A stretch of DNA of 64,000 nucleotides from contig PCDI01000011.1 of NCBI GenBank assembly GCA_002778195.1, positions 1,186,000 through 1,249,999 of the forward strand, written 5' to 3'. The notes under the pieces are model-generated. The model saw only the letters and a program-made list of their open reading frames with translations, was not told where the DNA came from and ran no database searches. The translations under genes were made by a program, and so were the position numbers. Positions 1 to 11,606 of the stretch are shown one piece after another (position 1 is the first letter of the stretch; the number at the start of each line of letters is the position of its first letter). This DNA is from Raffaelea ambrosiae. Lineage: Eukaryota > Ascomycota > Sordariomycetes > Ophiostomatales > Ophiostomataceae.

Positions 1-38
1 TATTACATCGACATTCCTCCCCCGACATAGCAGCCTAC

Positions 39-150
39 CGGTAACGATCGTGATGGGAACTTTGGGCCGCTTCTCGGGCTCTTCATCAGCCGGTTCATCC
101 TGGACGGCGTCCACCAGGACCGGCGGCAAATCGTCGTCGTCTGAGTCCAT
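39..150 (-). CDS. CobW/P47K (ZNG1-type) GTPase, first exon only
   Basis: The first coding exon begins at the ATG at 150 and runs off the left edge through an intron. It encodes an acidic leader (MDSDDDDLPPVL...) and ends in KVPITIVTG, which is the start of the CobW/COG0523 G1 region; in the family this continues as YLGAGKT (Walker A). The donor is GTAGGC after position 39, leaving phase 1, so the intron splits the P-loop glycine. COG0523 proteins of the eukaryotic ZNG1 type are GTP-driven zinc chaperones that load methionine aminopeptidase. The short acidic N-terminus containing prolines is common in fungal members. Only about 37 residues are visible, so the identification rests on this one strand-loop motif. 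Confidence 0.78.
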
Positions 151-1151
151 TTTGCTGTTGCGTAATATGATGTCTTATTTTCAGGATGCGGCTTGCCACG
201 GCTCCAAATGGTAGATCCGGGAGGATTATCTAATGATCACGTGATTTTTCCACTGGATCAGTGACTCGTACACCGTAGTTCTGCTTCTTGACAAGACCAC
301 AGTGCACAGTGGCTACTTGGGCCTCGACATCAAACAGATTTTACAAGGCACATATGCAATCCGATACATCCATCCGGGTAGAGCACGGCACAAAGAAGAG
401 GTACCGGGGCCTCCACTGAAGATAGACATGCCATGAGATGCCGGAGACTTCACCGTGTAGCTGCTTTGGAAAAGGGAAAACCCTCCTCCGTCCAAGGGTA
501 TGCATGAAGGCGGCGTATGCGAACAGGTTCTTACAGAATGACCAAGTGCAGGACACAACTAATATACGAGAAGAGCGAATCAGCGTCGTAGATGCCGACA
601 GTCGTTGCGGAAGGGACCACGACACGTGACCCAACGAGCCAATCGTTTCTGGGAAACAAAGGGCGAGGGGGGACGGGAAGGAAGGCAGAGAAGATTAGGG
701 GCAAACCGTTAGCGCCGAAACCAAAAAAAAGCTGCAGGAGCTTTTGCATCAAGCTGGGCCCAGTGTGCGTGTGAGTTGGGCAAGGCGCGTATTCCTGCAC
801 AAAGGCGAAGTGAGAGCAACTACGTGTTTTCCCACACCACCACCACCACCACCCACCCCCGTCGTGGTCACAAAAATCGGCCCATCACGATCAGCCCCTG
901 GGGACGACAAGAGAAAAAAAAGAAAAAAAGCTTGCCAGAGCCCGTGCGATTTGGAGAATAAAGACGACCCAAAAAAAAAAAAAAAAACACCGAGTCGCAG
1001 TCTTCAGGCGCAAACAAAATCCGAAGAAAAAAAGCGGAAAAAAGACGAAACGACGGAAAGACGAAAAGACGACAGAGAAACCACAACGACAGGAGGATTC
1101 GTTCAACACATCGACGACACTCCTACCTGCCTCCCCCACCCCCTCCCCTCC
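151..1151. promoter_or_regulatory. Divergent intergenic region between the CobW gene and mob3
   Basis: About 1 kb separates two divergent ATGs and must hold both promoters. Visible sites are a perfect 10-bp palindrome ATCACGTGAT at 236-245 (CACGTG core, a bHLH/Cbf1-type site by sequence), another CACGTG near 624, and a CCAAT box at 639-643. A TACACCGTA word lies at 269-277. The part next to mob3 is a purine/poly-A tract (about 910-1080), as expected of a 5' leader. I see no coding signal beyond random open frames. Confidence 0.55.
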
Positions 1152-3344
1152 ATGGCTCTCCCGCCGAGCTCGCCGCGGCTGCCGAGTCCGCCGCCGCCGG
1201 CCGAGATCCAGATCGGGCCCAAGTCGCCGGGCGGCGCGGGCGGCAGCCTGTCGCGACAGCAGCAGATGGACCAGCAGATGGACCAGACGCTGCTGGACGC
1301 GAACGCCAAGCGTCGCATCCACCCGGGCACACGCGCCGCCGACTTTGCCGTCGGTCCGCCGCTGGTGCCGTTGAACGAGGTGAGTAGAAGGATGGGGTGT
1401 CGTCTGTCTGGGCGTGCAGGCTGTTTTTTGGGTCATTTTTCTTAGGGGGGGGGGGCGATGGCTCCAAGATCGTGATCTTGTCTGAAAAGCTTCATTTTGT
1501 TCACGTTCCCGAGGGCTCCACATGCTTCCTATCCCCTCCCGACTTCTTCCTGCCTGCTAACTTCCCCCAAGCTCGACTCGGCTTTCCAGCTCCAGGAACA
1601 CCTCGCGGCCCTCCACTACTTCCACACCGCCAACAACACCGTCCCCATCACGCGCGACACGGCCCGCACGCTCGCCCACGCGCCGCCCGGCACCGACCGC
1701 ACGCTCTGGCTCTACGAGCTCTGCCGCTTCCTCATCGCCCAGTGCAACAGCCTCATCGTCGGCTTCCTCTTTGACACGCCGCCCTGCAGCGCCGCCACCT
1801 GCCCCGAGATGCGCGCGTCCGAGTGGCAGTTCCTCTGCGCCGTCCACGAGCAGCCCAAGTCCTGCTGCGCCATCGACTACTGCTGCCACACCCTCGACTG
1901 GGCCGCCAACGTCGTCACCAACCCCAAGATCTTCCCCAGCCGCTTCGTCTTCGCCGACCCCCACGACAAGAGCGCCGCCGTCAAGAGCCTCATCAACGTC
2001 TTCCGCCGCCTCCACCGCATCTTTGCCCACGCCTGGTTCCAGCACCGCGGCGTCTTCTGGGCCGTCGAGGGCCAGACCGGACTCTACGTCCTCTTCAAGA
2101 CCGTCTGCGACATGTACGACCTGCTGCCCGCCGAGAACTACAAGCTCCCGCCCGAGGCCGAGGGCCTCGTCGAGGCCTCGGCGATGTCGGGTGCCACCAC
2201 TGCGTCCACGGCCCGCAGCACCGTCGAGAATGGCGGCGGCCACAGCAGCAGCAACAACAGCAACAACAACGTGTCCGAGAACGCCCCCAGCGCCGTCAAC
2301 ATTGCGCCGCTCCACGACCGCAAGGCCATGGGCTACGGGTCCAGCCCAGGCCCGATCCCAGCCTCGGCGGCAGCGGGCAGCAACGGTGTCAGCAACGCCC
2401 ACGGTAGCCACGGCCGCCGGGCCGGCTCCGGCTCCGGCTCGGGCAACGGCAGCAACGGCCTAGGCGTGCACTCTGACTTTTTCGGCGGCGGCGGCGGCAG
2501 CGGCGACGACGACCACGCCCAGTCCGTCGGCCGCACCAACACGCGGCGACACATCCGCAGCAGCCCATCCACGGGCAGCGCGGTCACGACGGTCCTGGAG
2601 CAGGACGAAGAGTTGCCAACGACGACGACGACGACTAGGGCCAACTTGGGAGGGAGCAGCAGCAGCAGCAGCAACACAAACAGCAGCAACACCAACACCA
2701 GTCGGATAATACCGCCAACGCCGGTGGCGTCGGTGGCGGCTCGGACACCAGCATCGCATGCGGCTATGGCGCCGTCGGTGACCGTGCAGGAGCATCGAGG
2801 CGACAGCCCCGAGCTGGGCAGCGAAGAAGAAGAAGCATCGGCCGCAGCCGAGAGGCGCGGGGTGCCGCCCGTGATTGTGCACCACGACGACCCGCCGCCG
2901 GCAACGGCCGGGCCCGAGGACGCACAGCCGGGGGGTGCAGCACCAGCAGCAGCAGCAGCAGGAGGAGAAGAAGACGACAAAGACCAAGACAACGCGGGGG
3001 CAGCAGCAGCAGCAGCATCAGAAGCAGCCGTGCCGTCATCGTCTGAGAAGCCACCAGAAGCAGGCGGGGGGGTGGCGGCCGAGGAGGCAACGGCGGAGGG
3101 TGCAAACGACGCAGGGCCTCTTGCGGCGGCCGCGCCACAGACGACCACAGACGCGGAGGCAGACGCAGCAGCAGCACCACCAGCAGAAGAAGCGGAAGGA
3201 CCAGTCAGTAGCAAAGACGCTGCCGCAGAGGCTGTCGAGGAAGAGAAGGCCAAGGACAAGGACGCCCCGTCCGAGGATGATGCCGCCGCCCGCGAGACAA
3301 TGGCAGAGAAGACGTCCGAGGCAGGAGGCGAGAGCAAAGACTGA
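1152..3344 (+). CDS. mob3: MOB3/phocein family protein of the STRIPAK complex
   Basis: Exons are 1152-1379 and 1572-3344 (donor GTGAGT, acceptor CCCAAG), giving 666 aa. The Mob1/phocein domain spans about residues 77-235. The zinc site is visible as C148-x4-C153 and H224-x4-H229, with the family blocks LDSAFQLQEHL, TLWLYELCRF and EWQFLCAVHE. The sequence resembles the phocein/MOB4 branch more than the Mob1 kinase activators. In Sordaria and Neurospora that branch is MOB3, a STRIPAK subunit needed for hyphal fusion and sexual development. Residues from about 250 to 666 form a low-complexity tail of Ser/Asn/Gly, then Ala/Glu, then acidic-basic mixed sequence, with no recognisable domain. The start is supported by in-frame phase 0 splicing and a stop-free exon 1. 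Confidence 0.92.
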
Positions 3345-4515
3345 GTCCTGGGTCAGCGGGGAGGGGGAGAGATAAGGAAGAAGGCCTCTTTTGTGTACGA
3401 GACAGCCAAAGAGCAGAAAAAGAAGGGGGGGGCTCTTGTGGTGAAGGAAGAGGGGGGAGGACAAGGGCACGAAGGTGAAGACTTTGGGGGGCGGGCAAAA
3501 GAGGGAAGGGGGCCGGAGGAGAGGAGAGCCTTGGGTGCGAGAAAAGAGAGAGAGAAAGAAAAGGAACAACAAATAGAACAGGACACACCTGCCGCGGATA
3601 GCAAGAAGGGCAACAAAATGTTTTCCTGTTTCTTTTCTAGGGGACAGAGGGGGGAGGGGAGGGTCTCTTTTCTTTTCTTATTCATGTTATTCCTATATTT
3701 ATTTTCGTTTGTTTTGTCCATGTACGAAATTCCCTCGTCTTTTATTATACACAACATACAAGTCCATCACAGCTTTTTCATCACGCTTCTTGTGGGCATA
3801 CTTGGGTTCGTTCATGCTCGTGTGTTTTTGGTCACCATTTCTTGTGTGGGCGCACTCGGCTTTGTCAGAATTGGGTGTCTTGTGAGGCACGGATATCGGA
3901 CCAAGTGGGCTTTTTTGGTCTTGTATGTATTCATCAATCATGCCATTTGCCAAATGCAAAGAAGAAGGAAGAGAAGAAAAAAAAACCCAGGTAAGAAAAA
4001 GCCTCTGTGGCTCGCTATTCTTGAAAAGTAAATGAGAAAAATATGGGGTGTTTCGTGAGAAAGAGAAAAACTTTTTGTGGTGTGCATTATATCATGGGCC
4101 ATTTGTGCATTTGTGCATTTGTGCGTGTGCGTGTGTGTGCGAGTGTTTGTTTGTTCTCATGTGTCCTTCCTCTTTTCTTTTGCTCACTCGTTATTTTTTT
4201 GGCGGTTGCCCTCCCCCTTTTCTCCCATGCAAAAAGGTACATAACCCCCTGATTGTCTTCCCTCCCCAACTCCCACAACCATATGAATTCCCGTCCTATC
4301 CCGTCACACCCATGTTTGTTGTGTATATATATATGAAGTCGTTAGTTTGAGGTAAAAAGGCCGTATCATTTTTTTTTCTCTCTCTTTTTTTCTCTCTCTT
4401 TTTTTTCCGCTCTTATTTTCGCTCTTTTTTTTCACTTCTTCGTTGTATGAGTTGGAGTGTTCAAGTCTTTTGGGAGAGGGTGTGTTGGGGGGAGTGTCAT
4501 TTCAGTTCATAAAAA
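3345..4515. other. Convergent 3' intergenic region
   Basis: This region lies between the mob3 stop and the 3' end of the minus-strand regulator. It is purine-rich up to about 3560 and pyrimidine/T-rich afterwards (CT tracts at 4365-4440), consistent with two facing 3' UTRs. The open frames here are low-complexity and show no domain. No RNA gene is visible. Confidence 0.6.
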
Positions 4516-7500
4516 TCATCGTGCAATGCCTTTTCCTTTTGTCCTGCCGGTGGTGCCGCCCATCATCCCCGGCTCGGCTGCTCCGGAGTCTCCTCCTCCT
4601 CCTCCCACACCCCCTGCACCGCCTCTCTCTTCTGGCGGCGTGCCTTCCGCACTGCCGCCCAGTTGTAGCTGTTCAAAGATGTGCCGGATCTCACGGATGT
4701 TGTTGACCTGGGCCGAGACGGCGGTGACGTTGCGTTCGTCGGCGAAAGCGCGGACGCTCTGGAGGGTGGGCGTGAAGCCTTCGTCGTTGGGGAGCCACCA
4801 GTGGGCACACGACGGGTCGCTGAAGAGTTCTGCCATGCGGGTGCGCATAGTCAACGGGAAGACGTATCTGGGGGGAAGGAGGTATAGCATGTTAGTCATA
4901 CGCTTGGGAAACGGGGAGGAATAGGCGAGGACGGCGGCGGCCAGGGAAGGTGAAAGATAGCGAGAAGGGAAAGAAGAAAGAAGAAAGAAGAAAGAAACAA
5001 GCAATAGCCAAGGAAAATCACAAGCAGGCCAACAGCAGGGGAAAAAAGACAACAGTTGTGTAAGTGACTTGCAAGTGGCAAGACTGGGATACTGTGTAGG
5101 ACCAAAAAGAAGGGGCCAAAGAAACAAAGACGGAAAAAAAAGAAGAAAAATAGGGGAAAAAATAGGAAAAAAAATAGGAAAAAAAAAGAGAAAGAACTCA
5201 AAGAAATCAAAGAAATCAAAGAAATCAAAGAAACCAAAGAAATCAAAGAAATAAAGGGGTACACAACAGAAGCGAAACACAACAGAACATTAAAAATTTC
5301 AAATAACCCAGCAAAAATGCACAAAAAAAAAACGCATCAAAAAGAAATCAAACAATCCAGCAAAACACATACACACACAAACAAACAACAAAACTTACCC
5401 CATAGACTCGATCAGCGCAAACTTGCGCCGCACCCACATGTGGTGCCGGTGGTCGCGCGGCAGAAACAGCGCCGCAATGGCAATCGACGCCTGCAGCAGG
5501 ATCAGCGCCCCCGGCGCGTGCATCGGATACAGCTCGACCGTCTCAAAGATCCGGCAGATGTTCATGGCCAGGTCGCCCATCCGGGCCAGCGCAGCGGGGA
5601 GGCCGCCCCCCGCAGCGGCAGCACCACCACTCTCAGAGAGGGGACTCGTTGTTCCTCCTCCTCCTCCCGGCGTTGTCGTCGGCGTCGTCGTCGTCGTTGC
5701 CATCGTTGTCGTCGCTGTCGCTGTCGTCGTCGTCCCCGCTCCCCCGCTCGTCGCCGCAACAATGGCCTCCATGATGGCCGCCGCCGTCGTGGCCCCCGCG
5801 GCCGCCATAGCCCGCTGCACGGCCTGCCACTCGTGCATGAGCACAATCGACATCCACTCGCACGTCAGGATCGTGTAGGTAAAGAGCGGCTCGTGGTACA
5901 GCACGCCCGGCTGGAACGGGTTGACAATGTCGTCGTCGGTCAGCGGCCGCGCATGGGGGAACTCGGTCACGAGGAGGGGGTGGTGTTGGTAGTGTTGGGG
6001 GTTCGCATGGGCTGCCGCACTCATGTTCGGATAAGGGGAGGTGGAGGAGGGTGATGCTGCTGCTGTTGTTGCTGTTGTTGCTGTCGTCGTCATCGTCGCC
6101 GTCGTTCCAGGCAGAACAGCGTTGCCGGCCGCGTCGGTCGAGGTGACAAGGGTGTCGATGTCGACCTTGAGCTCGTGGAGGACCGCCGAGAGCCGGGCAT
6201 GCTCGCGCTGAAAGTAGGCTTCTGCGTCGGCCGGACTTGCACCGGTCTGGCCTGCGCCGGCCTGGCTTGCGCCGGCCTGGCTGGAAGCAGAAGCACCCGC
6301 ATCGCTCGGGCTGCCACCGACACTGTCGAGGCCACCACCACCACCCATCTCGCCCCCTCCCACCTGCTTGAACCGCCCGTACAGCAGAGACATCTCCATC
6401 GACACCAGGCGTATCCGCGCCGAGTACTCTTCAAACCTCCACCGCACGTTGGCCGGCTCACGTACCGACTGCTCGCGGTAGAAGTTGACCGTGGCCACGA
6501 ACCAGTGCCGCGGCAGGATCGTCTCGAAGCCGCCCATGAGCCCGACAAAGACGTCGAATCGCGCGTACCATTGCAGAATGGCTCGCGTCACCGGTGTCTG
6601 CAGTGCCGTTGTGGGTGTGAAGAGCTCCATGAGCACCTCCAAGGCTGCCCGCTGGTGTCCCATCAAGTTGACCCAGTCCCCGAGGTATTCCTGTTCCCAG
6701 GTTAGTGAAAAATGTCCGGTAAAAGTTGCACCTCTGCTTCTTTCCCCCTTTTTTTATCTCCCAATTTCCTCTTTTCTGTTTTTTTCCCCCCCTCATTCCT
6801 CTGCCTTTCTCTCTTTCTCTCTTGTCCTTTTCTTCCCTTCTTCTTTTCTTCTGTTCTTCCCTTTCTCTCTTTTGAAAATTCAAACAGAATGAAAGAAAAA
6901 CAGAGAACCGAGACTCCTTTTCTGTCTACTCCCCTGTTCACCCCCCCTCGCATCGGTCCTTACCTCTATTGTCGCCAAATGCAGAATGGTCATGAGCGTC
7001 GCCAGATTGTGCTTTTCCTTGCGCTTCAGAATCCCCAGCAGTAGCATCACACTGCGGTCGTAGTACTGCAAGAACTGCTGCAGATTGGACGTCGGGCTGC
7101 GCAGCATGTAGTGGTACGCCGAGAAGCCCACCACCGCGTACAGCAAGGCCTCGTTGCGCACCGCCAGCGCCGGCAGGATCACGTGGAAGAAGTTTTCCGA
7201 GTCGATCAGGCAGTAGTGGTAGTTGGAGATGTTCTCCGCGTAGTACCCGAGGAAGAACCGCACGTCTGGTGGGAGGTGGTTCCATTCGGGGCCTCCCACA
7301 CCCGACATGCCCGACCCCGACACGCTCGACAGTCCCGGGCTCGTCGCCGTCGTCGTCGTCGCCGCCGCCGCCGCAAACGGGTCGGCCATGGTGAACATGA
7401 CTCCGGCGGGCGTGATGCTGCTGCCGGCCGTGCCCGTCGACGTGGCCGGCGACGAGCCCTTGCCTTCGAGCGACGGTGTTTCGGACCCGTGCCGCGTGCC

Positions 7501-8831
7501 GCCGGTTGTCCCTGTCGTGTTGCTGCCCGGCGCGCCGCCACCGCCGCCGCCGCTGCCGGCGGTTGCTCCGGCCGATGCCGCCATCCGAAGCTGATTCGAA
7601 GAGGACATGGTGCTCGATCGCCGAGGCTGTGGCCGGACAGGGGGGGCGTTGCTGAATGGCATTGTGAACTGCTGTTGTTGCTGTTGTTGCTGTTGTTGCT
7701 GCTGTTGCTGCTGTTGCGGCTGTTGCTGCTGACCCGTCAACAACATTTCTTGGCCCCCCTCGAAAAATCCTCCTCCACCTCCCGGTCCACCTCTTGGTCC
7801 CCCCCCTCCTTCTGCTGCATCCTCGTCGTCCGGAATCGTGTCGAGCTTGGCGTCCTGGTCATCCGGATCGTCGTCATCCTCGCCGTGGGATGTCGCAGGG
7901 CTCGCTTGCTGGCTCGGCGTCGACGTTTCTCTCGATGCTTGGCCACCTCCTCCGCTTGCTGGTCCTGCTGTTGCCCCGCCACTGCTCGCTTGCTTTCCTG
8001 ATAGCGGCTCCGGATAGACGCAGTCTCGTTTGCCTTTCTTACACCCTAAAACGATGCCATCACCAAGGGTTAACGGCGGTGAACAGAAAAAAACAAAGGG
8101 TGAAGGGGAGTAAACAAAAACAACAGAAACAACAAAAACAAAAGTCAATCAACAGAGGTGAGGCTAGGCTGGCTCGGACACCCTGCGAGAACAACGCCAG
8201 AGGAAATTCGAAAAAGACAGAGCAGGGAAGATAAAAAGACGCCCCCCTCCCCCCCTCCAACAAGACAAGAGAGACAAAAAATAAAACAGAAAAACAAAAA
8301 CAACAATAAAAAGATAGCCAAACTTGCAAAACAAAAGAAGAAGAAAAAACAATCAAGAGCAAAGGCCTCAGTATAGGTTTTTTTTGTTTTTTTCCAAACG
8401 TACGTTCACAGGTTGGGCGTCCTTCGTCGCACTGTAGTCGAGACGGTGGGTTAGAATCAAGCCACGAGGGTGGGCCATCCGTCCAATCTCTTCTTTCCCC
8501 AGAGAGAAAAAAAGAGAGAGAGAAAGAGAGAAAGGAAGAGAGAGAAAGACAACATAGACACACATACCTTGATTCTCCTGCTCCTGCAGGTGTAGCACCC
8601 CGATCGCGTCCTCCGATGCTTGACATGTTCCACGCCTGGAGCCGATTTCCGTCGATGTCGCTGAGTCTTGTGCGCGTTGAACATGACGGGCTCTGGGAAG
8701 CCGGCATAGATTCCTAGATTCTGGTACTGGCTCGGACCGAGGCCCAGCCCCATGGCCATCGCGGGTGGTGGCTGCTGGAGCGCTGGCGGTATCGACGACG
8801 GGAACATGCCCATCTGCTGTGGTGGCGGAAC

Positions 8832-8868
<37 letters not shown>

Positions 8869-9038
8869 GGCTGCTGTGGAAGTGGCTGCTGCTGCGGTAT
8901 AGGCTGTTGTTGGTGTTGCTGCTGCTGCATCTGTTGTGGTGACTGCTGCTGTTGCTGCTGCTGCTGTGGGGGAATACCGGCGTTGGCCCCGATGCCCGTA
9001 GACATAGAGGACAAGAACTGGTGATAGTAGTCGCTCAT
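4516..9038 (-). CDS. Zn(II)2Cys6 transcription factor with poly-Gln tracts (fungal-specific TF domain)
   Basis: Exons, reading 5' to 3' on the minus strand, are 9038-8568, 8431-8404, 8045-6964, 6690-5399 and 4867-4516; the phases close and give 1074 aa. The ATG at 9038 has a GCCACC context. Residues about 24-70 are Gln/Pro-rich. The zinc cluster is complete, C148-x2-C-x6-C158-x6-C165-x2-C168-x6-C175, but it is split over three exons; exon 2 is only 28 nt and supplies C158 and C165. A second poly-Gln run and Ser/Gly/Thr-rich linker follow. A helical region (about 320-600, with blocks such as YHYMLRSPTSNLQQFLQYYD and RLVSMEMSLLYGRF) matches the fungal-specific TF domain type. The last intron is 531 nt, unusually long here. 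Targets cannot be inferred. It is a nuclear DNA-binding regulator by family. Confidence 0.9.
5150..5253. repeat. Short A-rich tandem repeats inside the last intron of the Zn2Cys6 gene
   Basis: On the plus strand there are about three loose copies of ATAGGAAAAAAA, then about six copies of the 9-bp unit AAAGAAATC (about 5198-5252). On the sense strand this is an almost pure pyrimidine tract within the 531-nt intron 4868-5398. Confidence 0.8.
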
Positions 9039-11097
9039 GGTGGCAACAACAGACAAAGACGCATCCGCAAACTAGCTCGGCAGGAGGAAGGAAGGAAGAA
9101 GAACGAAAGGGAAATGATGGTCCCCCGGGGGTGGGTTGGTGCGAGGGAATGGACGCTCGGCGAGTTTCGTTTTATTTTTATTTTTATTTTCGAGACGGAG
9201 GCAATTGGTTCCGGGAGCCCAACAGAAGAACGCAACAATCAAGTAGTTCTTTCTGGTTCAGGATAGTGAGTGGTGGTTCCCAGGTCGTCCAATAACGAAG
9301 GAGCAGAACAAAAAGAGAAGTTCAAAGAAAAAAAAGAAGAAAAAAAGAGAAAAAAGAAAGAAGAGGTTAGAGGAACACGGAAGGAGAGCTGGCTATGCCA
9401 GTGCCTTCAAAAAATCATAGGCCCCCCCCTCCTCTCTCTCTTTCTCCAAAAAAGCCCCCAAAAAAGCAAAATAGTACTAGAAGAGAACGGGGTAGGAAAA
9501 AAATAAAAATAAAAGAAGCCGGATTTATGGATAGGGAAAGTGGCAACAGAAAGCTGTTACTGCAATGACTGTGTCGGTGACGACGACAAGAAAAGGTTGA
9601 CAAAACGATCTCGCTCTTGGTCGCATGCTCGTCTGTCTTACGATATCCTGGAAACTCGAAAGACAGCCTCCCCATCAACGTGTCCCATCCGGGGCCCCTA
9701 CTTTTTGAATTGTCGCCAGAGACAGACAACAGAAAGATGGAAGGGCGAAAAGAAAAGAAATGGAGCAAGGAAGGAAAAGGAGAGTCGCTTTTTCGGAGGA
9801 GACGTATAAACGACAGGCGGGAAAAAAGAGAAGGATAAGAGGAAGAAGAAGAAGAAGAAGAAGAAGATGACGATGGTGAGGGTAATGATGGAGAAGGAGA
9901 GCGAGAAGATGAGGAAGAAGGAGAAGCGGTGGTGGTGGTCGTGGTGGTGGCCCAGCTGTTGTGGATCGCGGATCTCCCTTGACCTTTTTTGGCTGATTGC
10001 TTCGTCTGCTGTTGGATCGTTCGTCCGTTAGATATCAGGTTGTTATGGGAGGAGGTCACCTCGCAACGCCCCCCCCGAGCAGAAGAGACAGAAGGGAGAA
10101 CAAGCAAGCAGAGCAACAAGCAGACCAAAAAAAAAGAATCAACAGCAACGGGGTCGAACTATATCGTGGGCTACTCGTCTCGACCGGCCGATTTGCTTCT
10201 GCACGGCCGAGGCGGACCAGACCACGAGCCGTCGCTCCAACCAAGCACCCTTCCTCCCGCTCGGTGCTAGTTGTTGAGGGGTATGGTGACTTTTTTGTCA
10301 TTAAAAAAAGACCAAAAAAACAAAGGCAGAGAGAGAAAGACCGGACGAGAGAGGAAAAAAAAAGGGGGGGTGTGGAGGAATAAAGAAAAACACAGACGGG
10401 GAAAACGGCCCCAAGCTCCAAAAGCTCAACAATTACCTTTACAGAAAGAGGAAAACAGATAATGGTAAAGTCAACTAATGGCAAGTATCGACCCAGTTAT
10501 GCCGCAACGCTGCCAGAACATGTCCTGCCTCGTCGCTTTTCTGTCACTCTGCTTCCGCCCTCTGGTTCCCGGACCGGTGTGGTGGCTTTTGGTTTTATTT
10601 TTATTCCGATTGTGTGTGCGTGTGTGTGCGCGCGTGTGCGTGTGTGACTGACTGCGAGTTGGTTATGTTTAGAGTCTCGCTCTTTTCATCTCTCCATTCT
10701 CTTTTTTTGCTCTCCCTCTTTCTTGTCTTCTGTTTGAATCCCTGTCCGTATGGCCACGTCTCAGCCACACGACAGGGCTGCTGGGAATGAGTAATGGCAG
10801 AAAGGTGGGATATAATAGATCCCCAGTCTAGATGATCAGGGAGAGAGGGGGTGGGTAGTTAGACACAGAGTCCAAAACCTTGTCGAGGTCTCGGGGACGA
10901 AGGAGGATGTGTGTGAGCGAGTCTGCGTCTGTGTGTGGCAGGATGAAAATATTTACGCGCCGAGGATTTCTAGATGCTTTATCCAAAAGCAGCCTTCCCC
11001 CCCTGTGACGACCGTGCAGCCCAAGGGTGTCTGATCTGCCCGCAAGGTTAACAAGTGGAGAGGGAGGATGAAAGTAGTAGAGGAAGGGGGGGGGGGG
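9039..11097. other. Upstream region of the Zn2Cys6 gene, no gene seen
   Basis: This holds the promoter and leader of the minus-strand regulator. It is dominated by purine-rich stretches on the plus strand (9300-9370, 9720-9910) with a GAA repeat at about 9844-9869, then GT/CT-rich sequence around 10600-10740. The open frames (for example 9415-10128 minus) are Ser/Phe/Leu low-complexity and have no start or splice support. It ends in a run of 12 Gs at 11086-11097 that abuts the gap. Confidence 0.6.
9844..9869. repeat. (GAA)n microsatellite
   Basis: There are about eight consecutive GAA units followed by a degenerate GAT/GGT tract, non-coding as far as can be seen. Confidence 0.85.
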
Positions 11098-11322
11098 NNN
11101 NNNNNNNNNNNNNNNNNNNNNNNNNNNNNNNNNNNNNNNNNNNNNNNNNNNNNNNNNNNNNNNNNNNNNNNNNNNNNNNNNNNNNNNNNNNNNNNNNNNN
11201 NNNNNNNNNNNNNNNNNNNNNNNNNNNNNNNNNNNNNNNNNNNNNNNNNNNNNNNNNNNNNNNNNNNNNNNNNNNNNNNNNNNNNNNNNNNNNNNNNNNN
11301 NNNNNNNNNNNNNNNNNNNNNN
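11098..11322. other. Assembly gap (225 N)
   Basis: An unbroken run of N. The left flank is a 12-G homopolymer; the right flank begins AGTGTGAGTGTGTACGAGTA. Any reading frame drawn across it is meaningless. Confidence 0.99.
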
Positions 11323-11570
11323 AGTGTGAGTGTGTACGAGTACCGTGTAGAGCCAGGTGGGCAGAAGCAGACAACAAGAGACGGCAGACGGACAAGAAGG
11401 GGTAAAGAGAGACAGGGGGGGGGGGGGGGGACTAGGGGACCCTTCTCAGCAGCGGTGAACAGAGAGGGTTTACAGAGAAGGCTTGGTGGTGTGGGGGCCG
11501 GGTCGAGGACACAAAAGAGGAAAGCCGCTGCACCTTTTCGAGGATCGTCCACCCGTTCACGGGAAAAGGG

Positions 11571-11606
11571 GTGTGAGGGAGGGTGTGAGGGAGGGTGTGA
11601 GGGAGG
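11571..11606. repeat. 12-bp tandem repeat, three copies
   Basis: Three identical copies of GTGTGAGGGAGG in tandem, non-coding. Confidence 0.9.
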
